64,000 bases of DNA, from contig JAODMT010000008.1 in the NCBI GenBank assembly GCA_025464975.1, forward strand, positions 81,890-145,889. Reading direction: 5' to 3'. The stretch comes from Microbacteriaceae bacterium. Lineage in GTDB: Bacteria; Actinomycetota; Actinomycetes; Actinomycetales; Microbacteriaceae. Position 1 is the first letter of the stretch, and every line of letters starts with the position of its first letter. Below the pieces are notes generated by a model. That model worked only from the letters and a program-made list of their open reading frames with translations. It was not told the origin of the DNA and searched no databases. Positions 36,078 through 48,451 of this stretch are shown in pieces. The position numbers and the translations under genes are program-made.

Positions 36078-36844
36078 GTAACGTGCGCCGGGTTCTCGTA
36101 CACGCCGATAAGCAGACCCTCGCCGGATCGGTCGCCGCTCGGTTCATCACCAAGGTGGTTGACCTGCTCGATCAGCAGTCGGAGGTCAACGTCGTGTTGA
36201 CCGGCGGCACCGTCGGCACTGCGGTTCTCGCCGCGATCAACGAGTCACCGGCACGGGACAGCATCGACTGGTCCCGCGTCGTGCTGTGGTGGGGAGACGA
36301 ACGCTGGCTCCCCCGCGGGGACGCCGAGCGCAACGACACCCAGGCTCGAAACGCCCTGCTCGACCACGTCGCGCTCGTTCCGCAGCATATCCACTGGTGT
36401 CCGAGTCCGGCCGACGGGATCGACATCGACGAGGCCGCGGCCCTCTACGCGGCCGAGCTGTCGCTCGCCGCTGACGACGGAGCGACCACCCCACGCTTCG
36501 ACATCACCTTCCTCGGCGTCGGTCCGGACGGGCATGTCGCGTCGTTGTTCCCGGAATCCGACGGAATCCAGGTGACCGATGAGACTGTCGTCGCCGTCCG
36601 CAACTCGCCGAAACCGCCGGCGGAACGGCTGAGCCTCACCCTCCCGGTGATCAACTCATCAGATCGGGTCTGGCTCGCGCTTGCCGGACCGGACAAGGCC
36701 TCTGCGCTCGGGCTCGTCCTCGCGGACGCGAGCACCCTCGAGGTTCCCGCCGCCGGCGTCGAAGGCCGACTGCGGACCGTGTTCTTCGTAGACAGCGAGG
36801 CTGCCGCAGAGGTTCCGTCCGAGCTCATCGCCACCGAATACTGA
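36074..36844 (+). CDS. pgl: 6-phosphogluconolactonase
   Basis: 256-residue lactonase of the DevB/SOL type that hydrolyses 6-phosphogluconolactone. VVLTGGTVGTAVL near 40, VVLWWGDERWLP near 68-79 and FLGVGPDGHVASLFP near 146-160 are the family motifs; the last holds the catalytic histidine. The GTG start overlaps the opcA stop. A strong terminator follows 30 bp downstream, which ends the operon. Confidence 0.95.
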   Translation: MSNVRRVLVHADKQTLAGSVAARFITKVVDLLDQQSEVNVVLTGGTVGTAVLAAINESPARDSIDWSRVVLWWGDERWLPRGDAERNDTQARNALLDHVALVPQHIHWCPSPADGIDIDEAAALYAAELSLAADDGATTPRFDITFLGVGPDGHVASLFPESDGIQVTDETVVAVRNSPKPPAERLSLTLPVINSSDRVWLALAGPDKASALGLVLADASTLEVPAAGVEGRLRTVFFVDSEAAAEVPSELIATEY

Positions 36845-36874
36845 AGCAGCACCGCGTTTTCGAACCGGTTAACC

Positions 36875-36908
36875 ACGAAACGCCCCTCGGTTGCGAGGGG
36901 CGTTTCGT
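36875..36908. terminator. Strong hairpin terminator between pgl and rbpA
   Basis: ACGAAACGCCCCTCG at 36875-36889 pairs perfectly with CGAGGGGCGTTTCGT at 36894-36908 around the 4-nt loop GTTG. It lies between convergent pgl and rbpA and can end both transcripts. Confidence 0.88.
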
Positions 36909-36921
36909 CGTCTGTGAGGGC

Positions 36922-37287
36922 CTATTGCGGGGTGAGACGACCGCGGCGCGCTCTCAACTGCTCGAGAGCCTCGTCGAGAAGCGTCGCAGCCTCTTCCTCA
37001 GTGCGTCGTTCCTTCACGTAGGCGAGGTGAGTCTTGTACGGCTCGACCTTGACCACCGACGGTGGGTTCTCCTTGTCGCGACCGGCGGGGAGCCCGCAGT
37101 TCGGGCAGTCGAGAATCTCCGGGATCTCCTCCGGCTCGATGGTCGCGAGAAAATGCGGGCTCAACTCGTGACCGTTGGCGCACCAATAGAACACCTGAAG
37201 GCGTTCCGCGTGGAATCCCCGGTCCTGTTCGCCCATCGGTCCCGCCCCAACGCGGGATCCACGAATGGCGCTTCCTCCTGAAGCCAT
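36922..37287 (-). CDS. rbpA: RNA polymerase-binding transcription activator RbpA
   Basis: 121-residue actinobacterial RbpA, which binds RNA polymerase and group 1/2 sigma factors and stabilises the open complex. The core zinc-type region is VFYWCANGHELSPHF (about 33-47) with DCPNCG near 59. A basic linker follows, and the sigma-interacting helix is at the C-terminus (ERRTEEEAATLLDEAL). The ATG has GGAGACAGC directly upstream. It is convergent with pgl. Confidence 0.96.
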   Translation of the reverse strand: MASGGSAIRGSRVGAGPMGEQDRGFHAERLQVFYWCANGHELSPHFLATIEPEEIPEILDCPNCGLPAGRDKENPPSVVKVEPYKTHLAYVKERRTEEEAATLLDEALEQLRARRGRLTPQ

Positions 37288-37295
37288 GCTGTCTC

Positions 37296-37541
37296 CTAAC
37301 CGGTGAACTTGGTGATGAGTCCGAGAACGATGATCGAGGAGACCCAGATCAGTCCGAGGATCACCGTGATGCGATTGAGGTTGCGTTCCGCGACCCCCGA
37401 GGCGCCGAGGTTGCTTGTCACTCCGCCGCCGAACATGTCGGACAGACCGCCGCCTCGGCCACGGTGCAAAAGTATGAGCAGGGTGAGCAGAAGGCTCGTG
37501 ATGCCGAGCACAACCTGCAGGATGACCTGAAGAATTTCCAC
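37296..37541 (-). CDS. secG: Preprotein translocase subunit SecG
   Basis: 81-residue membrane protein with two hydrophobic segments (about 3-24 and 58-77) joined by the Gly-rich loop HRGRGGGLSDMFGGG, the SecG signature. It is an accessory subunit of SecYEG. The start is GTG at 37541, with AGAGAGG 6 nt upstream; longer open frames upstream are not supported. It lies between rbpA and tpiA as in other actinobacteria. Confidence 0.94.
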   Translation of the reverse strand: MEILQVILQVVLGITSLLLTLLILLHRGRGGGLSDMFGGGVTSNLGASGVAERNLNRITVILGLIWVSSIIVLGLITKFTG

Positions 37542-37668
37542 GAAAGCCTCTCTTGGGCGCGCCGGTTGTCGTCCGGGTGGCCGATGATCAGTATAACTTG
37601 AGTGCGCCGCGGGCGGGGACTGCCGTCGAACCCGCACTGTCGCACCTGCGCTGTCGAACCGCGCCGAC

Positions 37669-38469
37669 TCAGGTACCGACGTGCTTCTGGAACTGCACGA
37701 TGCTGGAGAATTCCGTGAGATCGAGACTTGCTCCCCCGACGAGCGCGCCGTCGACGTTCGGCTCACGCATGAACCCGGCGATGTTCGACGCCTTCACCGA
37801 ACCGCCATACAGGATCCGAGTCGCCGCCGCGGAATCCGCGCCGAGGAGTTCGGAGAGAGTGACCCGCAGCTGGGCCGCGACCTGCTCAGCCTGCGCCGGC
37901 GTCGCCGCCTGGCCGGAGCCAATGGCCCACACGGGCTCGTAGGCGACAACGATGTCGGCTCCCGGCTTGACCGCGGCGAGGGCGGCCTTGAGCTGGGCGA
38001 CCGGCACGGCACTCGGGCCGTGCTTCTCGAGGTCCTCCGCGGTCTCGCCGACGCAGAGCACCGGGATGAGCCCGTGCCCGATCGCGGCGGCAACCTTGGT
38101 GGCGATCTCCTCGTCCGACTCGTCGTGAAGGGTGCGACGCTCGGAGTGCCCGATGATGACATATTCGCAATCGAGCGCCTTGAGGAACGAGGCTGCGATC
38201 TCGCCGGTGTAGGCCCCGGATTCGTGCGCCGAAACATCCTGCGCGCCGAATCTCAGCGGGAGTTTGTCCGCCGCGATGAGCGTCTGCACCGAGCGAAGGT
38301 CGGTGAACGGCGGGAAGATCGCGACCTCGACCGTTCCGTAATCGAGCTTCGCGTCCTTCAGGCTCCAGGCGAGCTTCTGCACGAAGGCTATCGCCTGGAG
38401 ATGGTCGAGGTTCATCTTCCAGTTGGCGGCAATGAGCGGCCGGCGGCCGGCGACGGTCGATGTGGTCAT
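37669..38469 (-). CDS. tpiA: Triose-phosphate isomerase
   Basis: 266-residue TIM-barrel enzyme. Asn/Lys of AANWKMN near 14-20, His of VIIGHSERR near 103-111, the catalytic glutamate in AYEPVWAIG near 174-182, and LYGGSVK near 222 are all present. The start ATG overlaps the pgk stop (ATGA). It is part of the gap-pgk-tpiA glycolytic operon. Confidence 0.97.
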   Translation of the reverse strand: MTTSTVAGRRPLIAANWKMNLDHLQAIAFVQKLAWSLKDAKLDYGTVEVAIFPPFTDLRSVQTLIAADKLPLRFGAQDVSAHESGAYTGEIAASFLKALDCEYVIIGHSERRTLHDESDEEIATKVAAAIGHGLIPVLCVGETAEDLEKHGPSAVPVAQLKAALAAVKPGADIVVAYEPVWAIGSGQAATPAQAEQVAAQLRVTLSELLGADSAAATRILYGGSVKASNIAGFMREPNVDGALVGGASLDLTEFSSIVQFQKHVGT

Positions 38470-39686
38470 GATGCGCTCCAGCCGAGTACCTCGAGGCCGG
38501 GAAGACTCTTACCCTCGAGAAATTCGAGGCTCGCTCCCCCGCCGGTTGAAATGTGCCCAAATTGGTCGTCGGTGAAGCCGAGGGCGCGAACGGCCGCGGC
38601 CGAGTCGCCGCCACCGACGACGGAGAGTCCCGTCACCTCGGTGAGCGCCTCGGCGATGGCCTTCGTACCGGCGGCGAAGGCCGGAATCTCGAAGACGCCC
38701 ATCGGTCCGTTCCAGAATACGGTGTCTGACGCGCGGATGACCTCGGCGAACTTAGCGGCGGTCTCCGGTCCGATGTCGAGCCCGAGTCCGGACTCGCCCC
38801 AGGGCGACCCCTCGATGTCGTCGGCCGGTCGCACCTGGTGCTCCGCGTCTGCCCCGAACTTGGAGGCGACCACGACGTCAGTGGGCAGAACAATCTCGAC
38901 CCCGAGTTCGCTCGCGCGATCGAGGTAGCCTCGCACGACATCGAGCTGGTCGACCTCGAGCAGGCTCGCACCGACCCGGTGGCCCTTCGCAGCGAGGAAG
39001 GTGAAGAGCATCCCGCCGCCGATCAGCAGAGAGTCGACCCGCGGCAGAAGGTGTTCGATCACCCCGAGCTTGTCCGACACCTTGGAACCGCCGAGCACGA
39101 CCGCGTACGGCTTGGTCGGCGATTCGGTCAGCCGGTCGAGCACCTCGAGTTCGGTCGCGATCAGCTGACCGGCCGCGCTCGGCAGGATCTCCGCGAGCTC
39201 GAAGACGCTCGCCTGCTTTCGGTGCACGACGCCGAAGCCGTCCGAGACTAACGCGTCACCGAAGGCGGCTAACTCCCCGGCGAAGGCCCGGCGTTCGCCG
39301 GCATCCTTCGCGGTCTCTCCGGCATTGAAGCGAAGGTTCTCGAGCAGGGCGATGTCCCCATCGCCGAGCTCATTGACCGCGTCTCGCGCCACCGACCCCA
39401 CGGTATCGCTCGCGAAGGTGACTCCCTTGCCGAGCAACTCCGAGAGCCGTTGGGCAACCGGAGCGAGGCTGTACTTGGCGTCCGGCGAACCGTCCGGACG
39501 GCCAAGATGAGAGATCACCACAACGCGGGCGCCCGCGTTGATGAGCGAATTGAGCGTCGGAAGGGACGCACGAATGCGACCGTCGTCCGTGATCTGCCCG
39601 TCGCCAAGCGGGACGTTCAGGTCACAGCGGACGATCACCCTCTTTCCGGCGAGTTCTCCGAGGGAGTCGATGGTGCGAAGCGGCAT
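38466..39686 (-). CDS. pgk: Phosphoglycerate kinase
   Basis: 406-residue kinase of lower glycolysis. [12 protein letters not shown] near 15-26, SHLGRPDG near 55, [18 protein letters not shown] near 200 and the nucleotide-binding [13 protein letters not shown] near 364 are conserved. The ATG at 39686 is used although only a weak purine tract lies upstream; the frame stays open 28 codons further into the gap-pgk spacer without a better start. It is coupled to tpiA. Confidence 0.96.
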   Translation of the reverse strand: MPLRTIDSLGELAGKRVIVRCDLNVPLGDGQITDDGRIRASLPTLNSLINAGARVVVISHLGRPDGSPDAKYSLAPVAQRLSELLGKGVTFASDTVGSVARDAVNELGDGDIALLENLRFNAGETAKDAGERRAFAGELAAFGDALVSDGFGVVHRKQASVFELAEILPSAAGQLIATELEVLDRLTESPTKPYAVVLGGSKVSDKLGVIEHLLPRVDSLLIGGGMLFTFLAAKGHRVGASLLEVDQLDVVRGYLDRASELGVEIVLPTDVVVASKFGADAEHQVRPADDIEGSPWGESGLGLDIGPETAAKFAEVIRASDTVFWNGPMGVFEIPAFAAGTKAIAEALTEVTGLSVVGGGDSAAAVRALGFTDDQFGHISTGGGASLEFLEGKSLPGLEVLGWSAS

Positions 39687-39712
39687 CGTGTCTGTTTCTG
39701 TCGCTGTGCCGG

Positions 39713-40837
<1,125 letters not shown>

Positions 40838-41464
40838 CTATGACAGTATCAGCAGCCCGTTGGCCTTTTCCCGGGCCACATCGAAGCGCTGCTGCACGTT
40901 CTGCCAGTTCGCGATGTTCCAGACGGCCTTGACGTAATCGGCGCGCACGTTCTTGTAGTCGAGGTAGTAGGCGTGCTCCCAGACGTCGAGCATGAAAAGC
41001 GGGATCAGGCCGAGCGGCACGTTGCCCTGCTGGTCGAAGAGCTGGAACACGGAGAGGCGCTGGCCGATGACGTCGTACGCGAGGACGGCCCAGCCGGAGC
41101 CCTGGACGCCGAGGGCGACGGCGGTGAAGTGCGCGACGAATTTGTCGAACGAACCGAACTGATCGTCGATCGCCGCCGCGAGCTCTCCGGCCGGCTTGTC
41201 GCCGCCGTCCGGGGAGAGGTTGGTCCAGAAAATCGAGTGGTTGACGTGGCCACCCAAGTTGAAGGCGAGATCCTTCTCAAGCTTGTTCACATTGGCGAGG
41301 TCGCCGGAGTCGCGGGCCGCAGCGAGACCAGCCATCGCGGCGTTGGCGCCGGTCACGTAGGCCTGGTGGTGCTTGGTGTGGTGCAGCTCCATGATGGCGC
41401 CGCTGATGCTCGGAGCGAGAGCTCCGTAGTCATATCCCAGTTCGGGAAGCGTGTACTCAGCCAT
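40838..41464 (-). CDS. sodA: Superoxide dismutase, Fe/Mn family
   Basis: 208-residue superoxide dismutase that protects the cytoplasm. Metal ligands fit: His in [12 protein letters not shown] near 28-38, His in [10 protein letters not shown] near 78-87, and Asp/His in [12 protein letters not shown] near 165-176. The ATG has GAAGGAG upstream. Mn or Fe preference is not clear from sequence. There is no signal peptide. The gene stands between whiA and gap. Confidence 0.96.
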   Translation of the reverse strand: MAEYTLPELGYDYGALAPSISGAIMELHHTKHHQAYVTGANAAMAGLAAARDSGDLANVNKLEKDLAFNLGGHVNHSIFWTNLSPDGGDKPAGELAAAIDDQFGSFDKFVAHFTAVALGVQGSGWAVLAYDVIGQRLSVFQLFDQQGNVPLGLIPLFMLDVWEHAYYLDYKNVRADYVKAVWNIANWQNVQQRFDVAREKANGLLILS

Positions 41465-41587
41465 ATTGATTTCTCCTTCTCTCAAACCCTCAGTCGGCGT
41501 TCAATACGCGCCAATCCGGGTCTTTTTCAGTGTACTCGTGACAACTATCGCGCCCGCCGGATGCTTCCCGAGCGGAGGGCTAAGAGG

Positions 41588-42568
41588 TCACGCGTCCTCG
41601 TAGTCTGGCGGGAGGTTGGCGTCCGTCCCGGGGATTCCGAGCTCGACGGCTCGCTTGTCCGCCATCGCGAGAAGTCGCCTGATCCGGCCGGCGACGGCAT
41701 CCTTCGTCATCGGCGGGTCAGCGTGGTGGCCCAGTTCGTCGAGGCTCGAGTCGCGAAACCGCAGTCGGAGGTCGCCCGCGTAGCGCAAGTGCTCGGGAAC
41801 GTGGCCATCCAGAATCTCGAGCGCGCGCTCGACCCGTGCGCACGCGGCGACCGCGGCCTGAGCGGACCGGCGAAGGTTCGCGTCGTCGAAGTTGACGAGC
41901 CGGTTCGCCGTGGCGCGAACCTCGCGGCGCTGCCGCAACTCCTCCCAGTTGAGCACTGTCGAATGAGCCCCCATGTGCACGAGCATGGCGCTGATCGCCT
42001 CGCCATCCCGGATGACGACACGGTGCACTCCGCGCACCTCCCTCGCCTTCGCCGCGATCTTCAGCCGGCCGGCGGCGCCGACGAGGGCCATCGCCGACTC
42101 GTTTCCGGGGCAGGTGACCTCGAGCGCCGCGGAGCGGCCGGGATCGGTGAGCGAGCCGTGGGCCAGGAAGGCGCCCCGCCAGACGGCAGCGAGTTCCTCG
42201 CGGCTGCCGGTCGTGAGCTTGTTCGGCAGCCCCCGGATCGGACGCCGACGGGCATCGAGAAGCCCGGTCTGCCTTGCGAGGGTCTCGCCGCCCTCGAGCA
42301 CCCGGACGAGATACTGACTCGTTCGGCGAAGGCCCGACGCCGAGATGACCGAGATTTCGCTCTTCACCCCGTACAGTTCGGCGAGGTCCTTGCGAACCCG
42401 CCGCGCGATTTGCGCCGTGTCCAACTCCGACTCGACGGCGATGCGGCCGGAGATGAGGTGCAACCCCCCGGAGAACCGCAGAATGGTCGCGAGCTCCGCC
42501 GCTCGCACTGTCGTCTTGCTCACGTCGATGCGAGCGAGTTCGTCTTTAACGTCGGCGGTGAGAGCCAA
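41588..42568 (-). CDS. whiA: WhiA-family DNA-binding regulator
   Basis: 326-residue WhiA protein, with an N-terminal LAGLIDADG-endonuclease-like domain and a C-terminal helix-turn-helix. [14 protein letters not shown] at the N-terminus, RFSGGLH near 31, and [19 protein letters not shown] near 280-298 (helix-turn-helix) are family-typical. In Streptomyces it acts in sporulation; in non-sporulating relatives it is tied to division and cell-cycle control. The start is TTG, with AGGA about 8 nt upstream. It follows rapZ directly. Confidence 0.94.
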   Translation of the reverse strand: MALTADVKDELARIDVSKTTVRAAELATILRFSGGLHLISGRIAVESELDTAQIARRVRKDLAELYGVKSEISVISASGLRRTSQYLVRVLEGGETLARQTGLLDARRRPIRGLPNKLTTGSREELAAVWRGAFLAHGSLTDPGRSAALEVTCPGNESAMALVGAAGRLKIAAKAREVRGVHRVVIRDGEAISAMLVHMGAHSTVLNWEELRQRREVRATANRLVNFDDANLRRSAQAAVAACARVERALEILDGHVPEHLRYAGDLRLRFRDSSLDELGHHADPPMTKDAVAGRIRRLLAMADKRAVELGIPGTDANLPPDYEDA

Positions 42569-42641
42569 TCCGTGTTCCTAACTTTCTGTGCTGCTGGTGT
42601 CGGCCCGTAAGCGGGGCCGGAATAGTTTCGGGCGGTGGCGG

Positions 42642-43517
42642 CTATTCGCGTCCGAGATCCCGATGCTTGATACTCACGGCGACGCCGGGTTGCTGCTGCA
42701 GGATGCCGGCCAGTTTCTGCGCGACGGCAACGGATCGATGCTTGCCCCCTGTGCATCCAATGGCGATCGTAGCGTGTCTCTTGTTCTCGCGCTGATAGCC
42801 GGCGAGCACCGGAGCGAGCGCGCTGGCGTAGCCGTTGAGGAACTCGGTCGCACCCTCTTGGTCTAGCACGAAGTCGCTGACCGCACGATCGAGACCGCTG
42901 AGGTCCCGCAGCTCGGGAACCCAGAATGGGTTGGGCAGAAACCGCATGTCGGCGACGAGGTCCGCGTCGGCCGGCAGGCCATATTTGAAGCCAAAGCTCA
43001 GGATCGTGAGCTGCAGTCCGGGCGTGTCCTCGCCGGAGAAAGTCTCGGAGATCGTGGTCGCGAGCTGGTGGATGTTCAGGCCGGAGGTGTCGATGATGAT
43101 GTCGCTCGACTCGCGCATCGCGAGCATGCGGGTTCGCTCCTCGGCGATGCCGTCGAGCAGGGTGCCGTCGCCCTGCAGCGGGTGAGGCCGGCGCACCTGC
43201 TCGAATCGACGCACCAACGCCTCGTCGGTGGCCTCGAGAAACAGCACGCGGACCGGAGTTCCCTCGCGAAGGTGTTCGGCGATCCGCTCGAGATCCGAAA
43301 ACAGTTTGCCGCCGCGCACGTCGACAACTGCCGCGACCTTGGGGAGGTTGTTGCCGGCCTTTCCGGCGAGTTCGACGAGCGGTCGGAGCATCTGAGGCGG
43401 CAGGTTGTCCACCACGTACCATCCGAGGTCTTCCAGCGCGTTGCCAACCGTCGACCGGCCGGCGCCCGACATGCCGGTGATGATGAGCACTTCTTGCCTG
43501 TAGCTGTCCTCGGTCAT
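42642..43517 (-). CDS. rapZ: RNase adapter protein RapZ
   Basis: 291-residue RapZ/YvcJ-family nucleotide-binding protein. The P-loop GMSGAGRST near 15-23 carries Arg in place of Lys, as in other actinobacterial members. VVDVRGGKLF near 66, RRPHPLQG near 112 and the C-terminal IGCTGGKHRSVAVAQ near 252-266 are conserved. In E. coli it controls glucosamine-6-phosphate synthesis via a small RNA; the actinobacterial role is less clear. It lies between uvrC and whiA, with no yvcK gene in the usual place. Confidence 0.95.
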   Translation of the reverse strand: MTEDSYRQEVLIITGMSGAGRSTVGNALEDLGWYVVDNLPPQMLRPLVELAGKAGNNLPKVAAVVDVRGGKLFSDLERIAEHLREGTPVRVLFLEATDEALVRRFEQVRRPHPLQGDGTLLDGIAEERTRMLAMRESSDIIIDTSGLNIHQLATTISETFSGEDTPGLQLTILSFGFKYGLPADADLVADMRFLPNPFWVPELRDLSGLDRAVSDFVLDQEGATEFLNGYASALAPVLAGYQRENKRHATIAIGCTGGKHRSVAVAQKLAGILQQQPGVAVSIKHRDLGRE

Positions 43518-43576
43518 TGCGGGATCACGCCTTCAATTCTCTGAGGTTGACTATCTGGTCAAGACTACCGAGCAAG

Positions 43577-45460
43577 TCACTCCCGTAGTTTTTCGAAGAT
43601 CGTGCGGGCGATAGTCGGGCCGACGCCCTTTACCTCGGCGATCGCCGCGGGTTCGGCCGCTCGAAGTTGGCTGACCGAACCGAAGTGGCGAAGCAGTTCC
43701 TTGACCCGTGCCGGCCCGAGCCCCGGAATTTCGGACAGCACCGAATTGACATCCCGCTTGCGACGCTGGCGCTGGTAGGTGATCGCAAACCGGTGCGCTT
43801 CGTCCCGGATCCGTTGGATCAGGAACAGCGCATCGCTGTTGCGCGGAAGGATCACCGGGTAGTCGGAGCCGGGGAGCCAGATCTCCTCGAGCCGCTTGGC
43901 GATGCCGCACAGCGTGATGCCCGTGACGCCGGCGCCGTCGAGCGCGTGCTGCGCCGCCGCAACCTGCGGCTGGCCGCCATCCACGATGAGCAGGTTTGGC
44001 CGGTAGGCGAATTTCTTTCGCTCGGGGTCGCCGTCCGACCGGTTCGCTTCCATACCGGCCGCGGGGTCGTCAAGGTAGGCGAGCCGGCGGCTGAGGGTCT
44101 GGTAGATCGACTCGGTGTCGTCGGAGGACTCCGGGATGCTGAACCGGCGGTACTGGTCCTTGCGCGGCAACCCGTCCTCGAAGACCACCATCGAGGCGAC
44201 GATGTTGGTTCCGCTCAGGTGGGAGACGTCGTAACACTCCATGCGAAGCGGGGCGTCCGGCATGCCGAGGGCCTCCTGGATGTCCGCGAGGGCTTGCGAC
44301 CGGGCGACGAAGTCCCCGCTGCGGCGGGTCTTGTACAGAATCAGGGCGTTGCGGGCGTTGGTGCCGACGGTGAGTGCGAGGGCGGCGAGTTCGCCGCGCT
44401 GGGCGACCCGCAGAGCGACCCTGCCCTGCCCGATGCCGCGTTCAACCCTCAGCTCGGTCAACCAGGTCTCGAGCTCGGCCGAGTCCTCCGGCAGTTCCGG
44501 TACCACGACGAGGCGCGGCGGGTCGAGCTCGTCGTAGGCGTTCTGAATGACCGTCTCGACGAGTTCGCCGAGATCGAGATCGAGTTCCTTGTCCACCACC
44601 CAGCTACGCACACCGCGGATGCGGCCCCCGCGCACGGTGAACTGCTGCACGGCGGCGGCCAGTTCATCGTGGGCGATGCCGAACAGGTCTGCGTCGACGT
44701 CTTCCGAAAGCACGACGGTGTTCTTCGACAGCGCCGTCTCGAGGGCGCCGAGCTGATCGCGGTACTTCGCGGCCGACTCGTAATCCTGCACGGCCGCGGC
44801 GGCCTTCATCTTTCGCGACACGTCGCCGACGTACTTGGAGTCGTTTCCGGCCATGAACGAGGCGAAGTCGAGCGCGATGGACTTATGCTCCTCCTTCGAC
44901 ACCCGGGACACGCACGGTGCCGCACACTTTCCAATGTCCCCGAGGAGGCACGGCCGCCCGGTCTGCTCCGCGCGCTTGTAGGTCGCGTCGGAACAGCTGC
45001 GCATCGGGAACGCCTTGAGCATGAGATCGACGGTCTCGCGGATGGCCCACACCTTCGTGTACGGTCCGAAATAGCGGGCGCCCTTGATATTGCGGTTACG
45101 TGTCACCAGCACCCGAGGGACGTTCTCGCCGAGGGTAATGGCGAGGTACGGGTACGACTTGTCATCCCGGAACTGCACGTTGAACGGCGGATCGAACTCC
45201 TTGATCCAGGTGAACTCGAGCTGCAGCGCTTCGAATTCCGTGCCGACAACCGTCCACTCGACCGAGGCCGCGCTCAACACCATGCGCCGGGTGCGTTCGT
45301 GCAGGCTCGCGAGGGGCGCGAAGTAGTTGCTGAGCCGCGCCCGCAAGTTTTTTGCCTTGCCGACGTAGAGCACTCGACCGGCCGCATCCCGAAACCGGTA
45401 CACGCCGGGCTGCTGCGGGATCTCCCCAGCCTTGGGTCGCCACGTGACGGTTTTGCTCAT
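43577..45460 (-). CDS. uvrC: Excinuclease ABC subunit C
   Basis: 627-residue nucleotide-excision repair endonuclease. The GIY-YIG 3'-incision domain starts at [26 protein letters not shown] near 18-43. A cysteine cluster follows ([28 protein letters not shown] split over about 155-183). The UVR motif lies near 200-235, the RNase H-like 5'-incision domain has ECYDVSH near 400, and helix-hairpin-helix repeats are at the C-terminus ([13 protein letters not shown]). It starts only 4 bp downstream of the uvrA stop. Confidence 0.97.
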   Translation of the reverse strand: MSKTVTWRPKAGEIPQQPGVYRFRDAAGRVLYVGKAKNLRARLSNYFAPLASLHERTRRMVLSAASVEWTVVGTEFEALQLEFTWIKEFDPPFNVQFRDDKSYPYLAITLGENVPRVLVTRNRNIKGARYFGPYTKVWAIRETVDLMLKAFPMRSCSDATYKRAEQTGRPCLLGDIGKCAAPCVSRVSKEEHKSIALDFASFMAGNDSKYVGDVSRKMKAAAAVQDYESAAKYRDQLGALETALSKNTVVLSEDVDADLFGIAHDELAAAVQQFTVRGGRIRGVRSWVVDKELDLDLGELVETVIQNAYDELDPPRLVVVPELPEDSAELETWLTELRVERGIGQGRVALRVAQRGELAALALTVGTNARNALILYKTRRSGDFVARSQALADIQEALGMPDAPLRMECYDVSHLSGTNIVASMVVFEDGLPRKDQYRRFSIPESSDDTESIYQTLSRRLAYLDDPAAGMEANRSDGDPERKKFAYRPNLLIVDGGQPQVAAAQHALDGAGVTGITLCGIAKRLEEIWLPGSDYPVILPRNSDALFLIQRIRDEAHRFAITYQRQRRKRDVNSVLSEIPGLGPARVKELLRHFGSVSQLRAAEPAAIAEVKGVGPTIARTIFEKLRE

Positions 45461-45464
45461 GGCG

Positions 45465-48380
45465 CTAGGTGGTCGCGAGGACCTTGGCGGGCCTCTTCTT
45501 GCGTTGCGTCGGTGTCTTCGCCGGCAGAATCTCCCGAAGGAAGGTTCCGGTGAAGCTGGACTCGACGGTCGCGAGGTGCTCCGGCGTTCCGACCGCGAGC
45601 ACCTGCCCTCCGCCGGCCCCGCCCTCCGGGCCGAGGTCGATGAGCCAATCGGCCGACTTGATCACGTCGAGGTTGTGCTCGATGACGATGACGGTGTTGC
45701 CCTTCTCGACTAGGCCGTTCAGAACGAGCAGGAGCTTGCGCACGTCTTCGAAGTGCAGCCCCGTCGTCGGTTCGTCGAGAACGTAAATGCTTCGACCCAT
45801 CGACCGCTTCTGCAGCTCGGTCGCGAGCTTGACCCGCTGCGCCTCACCACCGGACAGGGTCGTCGCACTCTGGCCGAGCCGCACGTAGCCGAGGCCGACG
45901 TCGACGAGGGTGTTGAGAAACCGGCTGATCGAGGAGATGGCCTCGAAGAACTCGGCCGCCTCGCTGATCGGCATGTCGAGCACCTCGGCGATGTTCTTGC
46001 CCTTGTAGTGCACACCGAGGGTCTCCCGGTTGTACCGCGCTCCGTTGCAGACCTCGCAGACGACGTAGACGTCGGGAAGGAAGTTCATCTCGATCTTGAT
46101 GGTTCCGTCACCCGAGCAGTTCTCGCACCGGCCGCCCTTGACGTTGAAGCTGAACCGACCGGGGAGGTAGCCTCGGGCCTTGGCATCCTGGGTCTCGGAG
46201 AACAGGGTGCGGATCTTGTCGAAGACACCGGTGTAGGTGGCCGGATTGGAGCGCGGGGTGCGGCCGATCGGGGCCTGATCGACGTGCACGACCTTGTCGA
46301 GGTTGTCGAGACCGGTGACTCTCGTGTGCTTTCCCGGTATCTGCCGTGCGCCGTTGAGCTCGTTAGCCAACACCTTGTACAGGATGTCGTTGATGAGGCT
46401 CGACTTGCCCGATCCGCTCACTCCGGTGACGGCCGTGAACGTGCCGAGGGGGAAGTCCACGGTGACGTTCTGCAGGTTGTTGGCCCGCGCACCCTCCACC
46501 GTGAGCATCCGCTTTTTGTTCACCGGCCGACGCGCGGCCGGAGTCTCGATCGCCCGTCGGCCGGAGAGGTAGTCCCCCGTCACCGAACGGGTGTTGGCGA
46601 GCAGCGCATCGTAGGATCCCGAGTGCACCACCTCGCCGCCGTGTTCGCCGGCGCCCGGTCCGATGTCAACGATCCAATCCGCTGTGCGGATGGTGTCCTC
46701 GTCGTGTTCGACGACGATCAGGGTGTTTCCGAGGTTCTTGAGCTTGACCAGAGTCTCGATGAGGCGTCGGTTGTCGCGCTGATGGAGGCCGATGCTCGGC
46801 TCGTCGAGAACGTAAAGCACCCCGGTGAGACCGGAGCCGATCTGGGTGGCGAGCCGGATGCGCTGCGCCTCCCCGCCGGACAGCGAACCGGCCGAACGGG
46901 CCAGGCTGAGGTAGTTGAGTCCGACCTCGATCAGGAACTCGAGCCGAAGCCGGATCTCGCGCAGCACCTGCGCGGCGATCTTGGCCTCACGCTCGGACAG
47001 TTCGAGAAGCTGCATGAACTCGAACGCGTCGATGAGGCTCAGGTCGGAGACATCCGCGATGTTGTGATCGTGAACGGTGACCGCGAGCACCTCCGGCTTC
47101 AGCCGCTTGCCGTCGCACACCGGGCAGTCGATCTCCCGAAGGTAGGAGGCGTAGCGCTGCCGTGCCGAGTCGGTCTCCGCCTCGAGGAACTTGCGCTCGA
47201 TGAACGGCATCACACCCTCGAAACCGGTCGAGTACTTCATCTCCCGACCGAAGCGGTTCTTCCACTTGACGGTGACCTGAAAGTCGTTGCCCTTGAGGAT
47301 CGCGTCCTTGATCGTCTCGGGCAGGTCGCGCCACGGCGTCTTGAGAGAGAAGCCGAGATCGGCAGCGAGTCCCTCGAGAAGACGCTGGAAATAGTTGAAC
47401 AGCCCCTTGCCTGACTGGGTCCAGGGCAGGATCACGCCGTCGGCGAGGCTGAGCGCCGGGTCGCCGAGCAGCAACTCGGAGTCGACCGACATCCTCGTGC
47501 CGAGGCCGGAGCACTCCGGGCATGCGCCGAACGGGGCGTTGAACGAGAAGGTGCGCGGTTCGATCTCGGTGAGCTGAACGGGGTGACCGTTCGGGCAGGA
47601 GAGCTTCTCGGAGAAATTGCGCCAGGCGTCCGGCCCGGTCGCGTCAACGTAGTTGATGCTCACCAGGCCGTCGGTGAGGCGAAGCGCCGTCTCGAGGGAG
47701 TCGGTGAGCCGGGTCAGGATGTCGTCGGCCGCGACGAGCCGGTCGATGACGACCGATATGTCGTGCTTGACCTGCTTCTTGAGGGTCGGCGGGTCGCTCA
47801 GCTGGATCTGCTCGCCGTCGACGATCGCCCTCGAGTACCCGCTGGCGGCGAGCTCCTTGAACAGGTCGACGAACTCGCCCTTCTTCTGCGAGATCACCGG
47901 GCTGACGATCTGGTAACGGACTCCCGTCTCGAGCGTCATGAGCTGGTCGGCGATCTGCTGCACGGTCTGGCGTTCGATCTTCGCCCCGCAGATGGGGCAA
48001 TGCGGAATTCCGATTCGCGCCCACAGCAAGCGCATGTAGTCGTAGATCTCGGTGATCGTGCCGACGGTCGACCTCGGGTTGCGGTTGGTCGACTTCTGAT
48101 CGATCGAGACGGCGGGGCTCAACCCGTCGATGAAGTCGACGTCCGGCCGGTCGACCTGGCCGAGGAACTGCCGTGCGTACGCCGAGAGCGACTCGACGTA
48201 ACGTCGCTGCCCCTCGGCGAAGATGGTATCGAACGCGAGGGACGACTTGCCGGAGCCGGAGAGCCCGGTGAAGACGACGAGCGAATCCCGCGGGATCTCG
48301 AGGTCGACTCCCTTGAGGTTGTGCACCCGGGCCCCGTGTACTGACAGCTTGGAACCGGACGTCACACGAGAAATAGACAC
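45465..48380 (-). CDS. uvrA: Excinuclease ABC subunit A
   Basis: 971-residue damage sensor with two ABC ATPase modules. Walker A motifs are [14 protein letters not shown] near 38 and [13 protein letters not shown] near 655. The zinc-binding CPICGAK lies near 133-139, and the C-terminal zinc finger is CENCSGDG...CEVCNG near 750-780. Both signatures are SGGEAQR. The start is GTG at 48380 with no ribosome-binding site; TAGAAT lies 7 nt upstream, so a leaderless message is predicted. No LexA-type palindrome (GAAC-N4-GTTC) was seen in the 71-bp uvrB-uvrA gap. Confidence 0.97.
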   Translation of the reverse strand: MSISRVTSGSKLSVHGARVHNLKGVDLEIPRDSLVVFTGLSGSGKSSLAFDTIFAEGQRRYVESLSAYARQFLGQVDRPDVDFIDGLSPAVSIDQKSTNRNPRSTVGTITEIYDYMRLLWARIGIPHCPICGAKIERQTVQQIADQLMTLETGVRYQIVSPVISQKKGEFVDLFKELAASGYSRAIVDGEQIQLSDPPTLKKQVKHDISVVIDRLVAADDILTRLTDSLETALRLTDGLVSINYVDATGPDAWRNFSEKLSCPNGHPVQLTEIEPRTFSFNAPFGACPECSGLGTRMSVDSELLLGDPALSLADGVILPWTQSGKGLFNYFQRLLEGLAADLGFSLKTPWRDLPETIKDAILKGNDFQVTVKWKNRFGREMKYSTGFEGVMPFIERKFLEAETDSARQRYASYLREIDCPVCDGKRLKPEVLAVTVHDHNIADVSDLSLIDAFEFMQLLELSEREAKIAAQVLREIRLRLEFLIEVGLNYLSLARSAGSLSGGEAQRIRLATQIGSGLTGVLYVLDEPSIGLHQRDNRRLIETLVKLKNLGNTLIVVEHDEDTIRTADWIVDIGPGAGEHGGEVVHSGSYDALLANTRSVTGDYLSGRRAIETPAARRPVNKKRMLTVEGARANNLQNVTVDFPLGTFTAVTGVSGSGKSSLINDILYKVLANELNGARQIPGKHTRVTGLDNLDKVVHVDQAPIGRTPRSNPATYTGVFDKIRTLFSETQDAKARGYLPGRFSFNVKGGRCENCSGDGTIKIEMNFLPDVYVVCEVCNGARYNRETLGVHYKGKNIAEVLDMPISEAAEFFEAISSISRFLNTLVDVGLGYVRLGQSATTLSGGEAQRVKLATELQKRSMGRSIYVLDEPTTGLHFEDVRKLLLVLNGLVEKGNTVIVIEHNLDVIKSADWLIDLGPEGGAGGGQVLAVGTPEHLATVESSFTGTFLREILPAKTPTQRKKRPAKVLATT

Positions 48381-48387
48381 TCTATAG

Positions 48388-48393
48388 ATTCTA
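48388..48393 (-). promoter_or_regulatory. Predicted -10 element of leaderless uvrA
   Basis: TAGAAT on the minus strand ends 7 nt before the uvrA GTG, the same hexamer and spacing as at blaI (60842-60847). Confidence 0.5.
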
Positions 48394-48451
48394 GGCAGGC
48401 CACCGACATCGGCCTGCAGTTGTCCGCCACCGGCGGAAGAAAAAGCACCGG

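Noticed and set aside
43667..45553. A 628-codon open frame opposite uvrC, and similar ones opposite uvrB (48461-50116), zwf (33532-34953) and tal (30721-31920)
   Set aside because: All are antisense shadows of well-recognised enzymes and show no family motifs.
48381..48451. LexA/SOS box upstream of uvrA
   Set aside because: No GAAC-N4-GTTC-like palindrome was found in the uvrB-uvrA gap or just upstream of uvrB.
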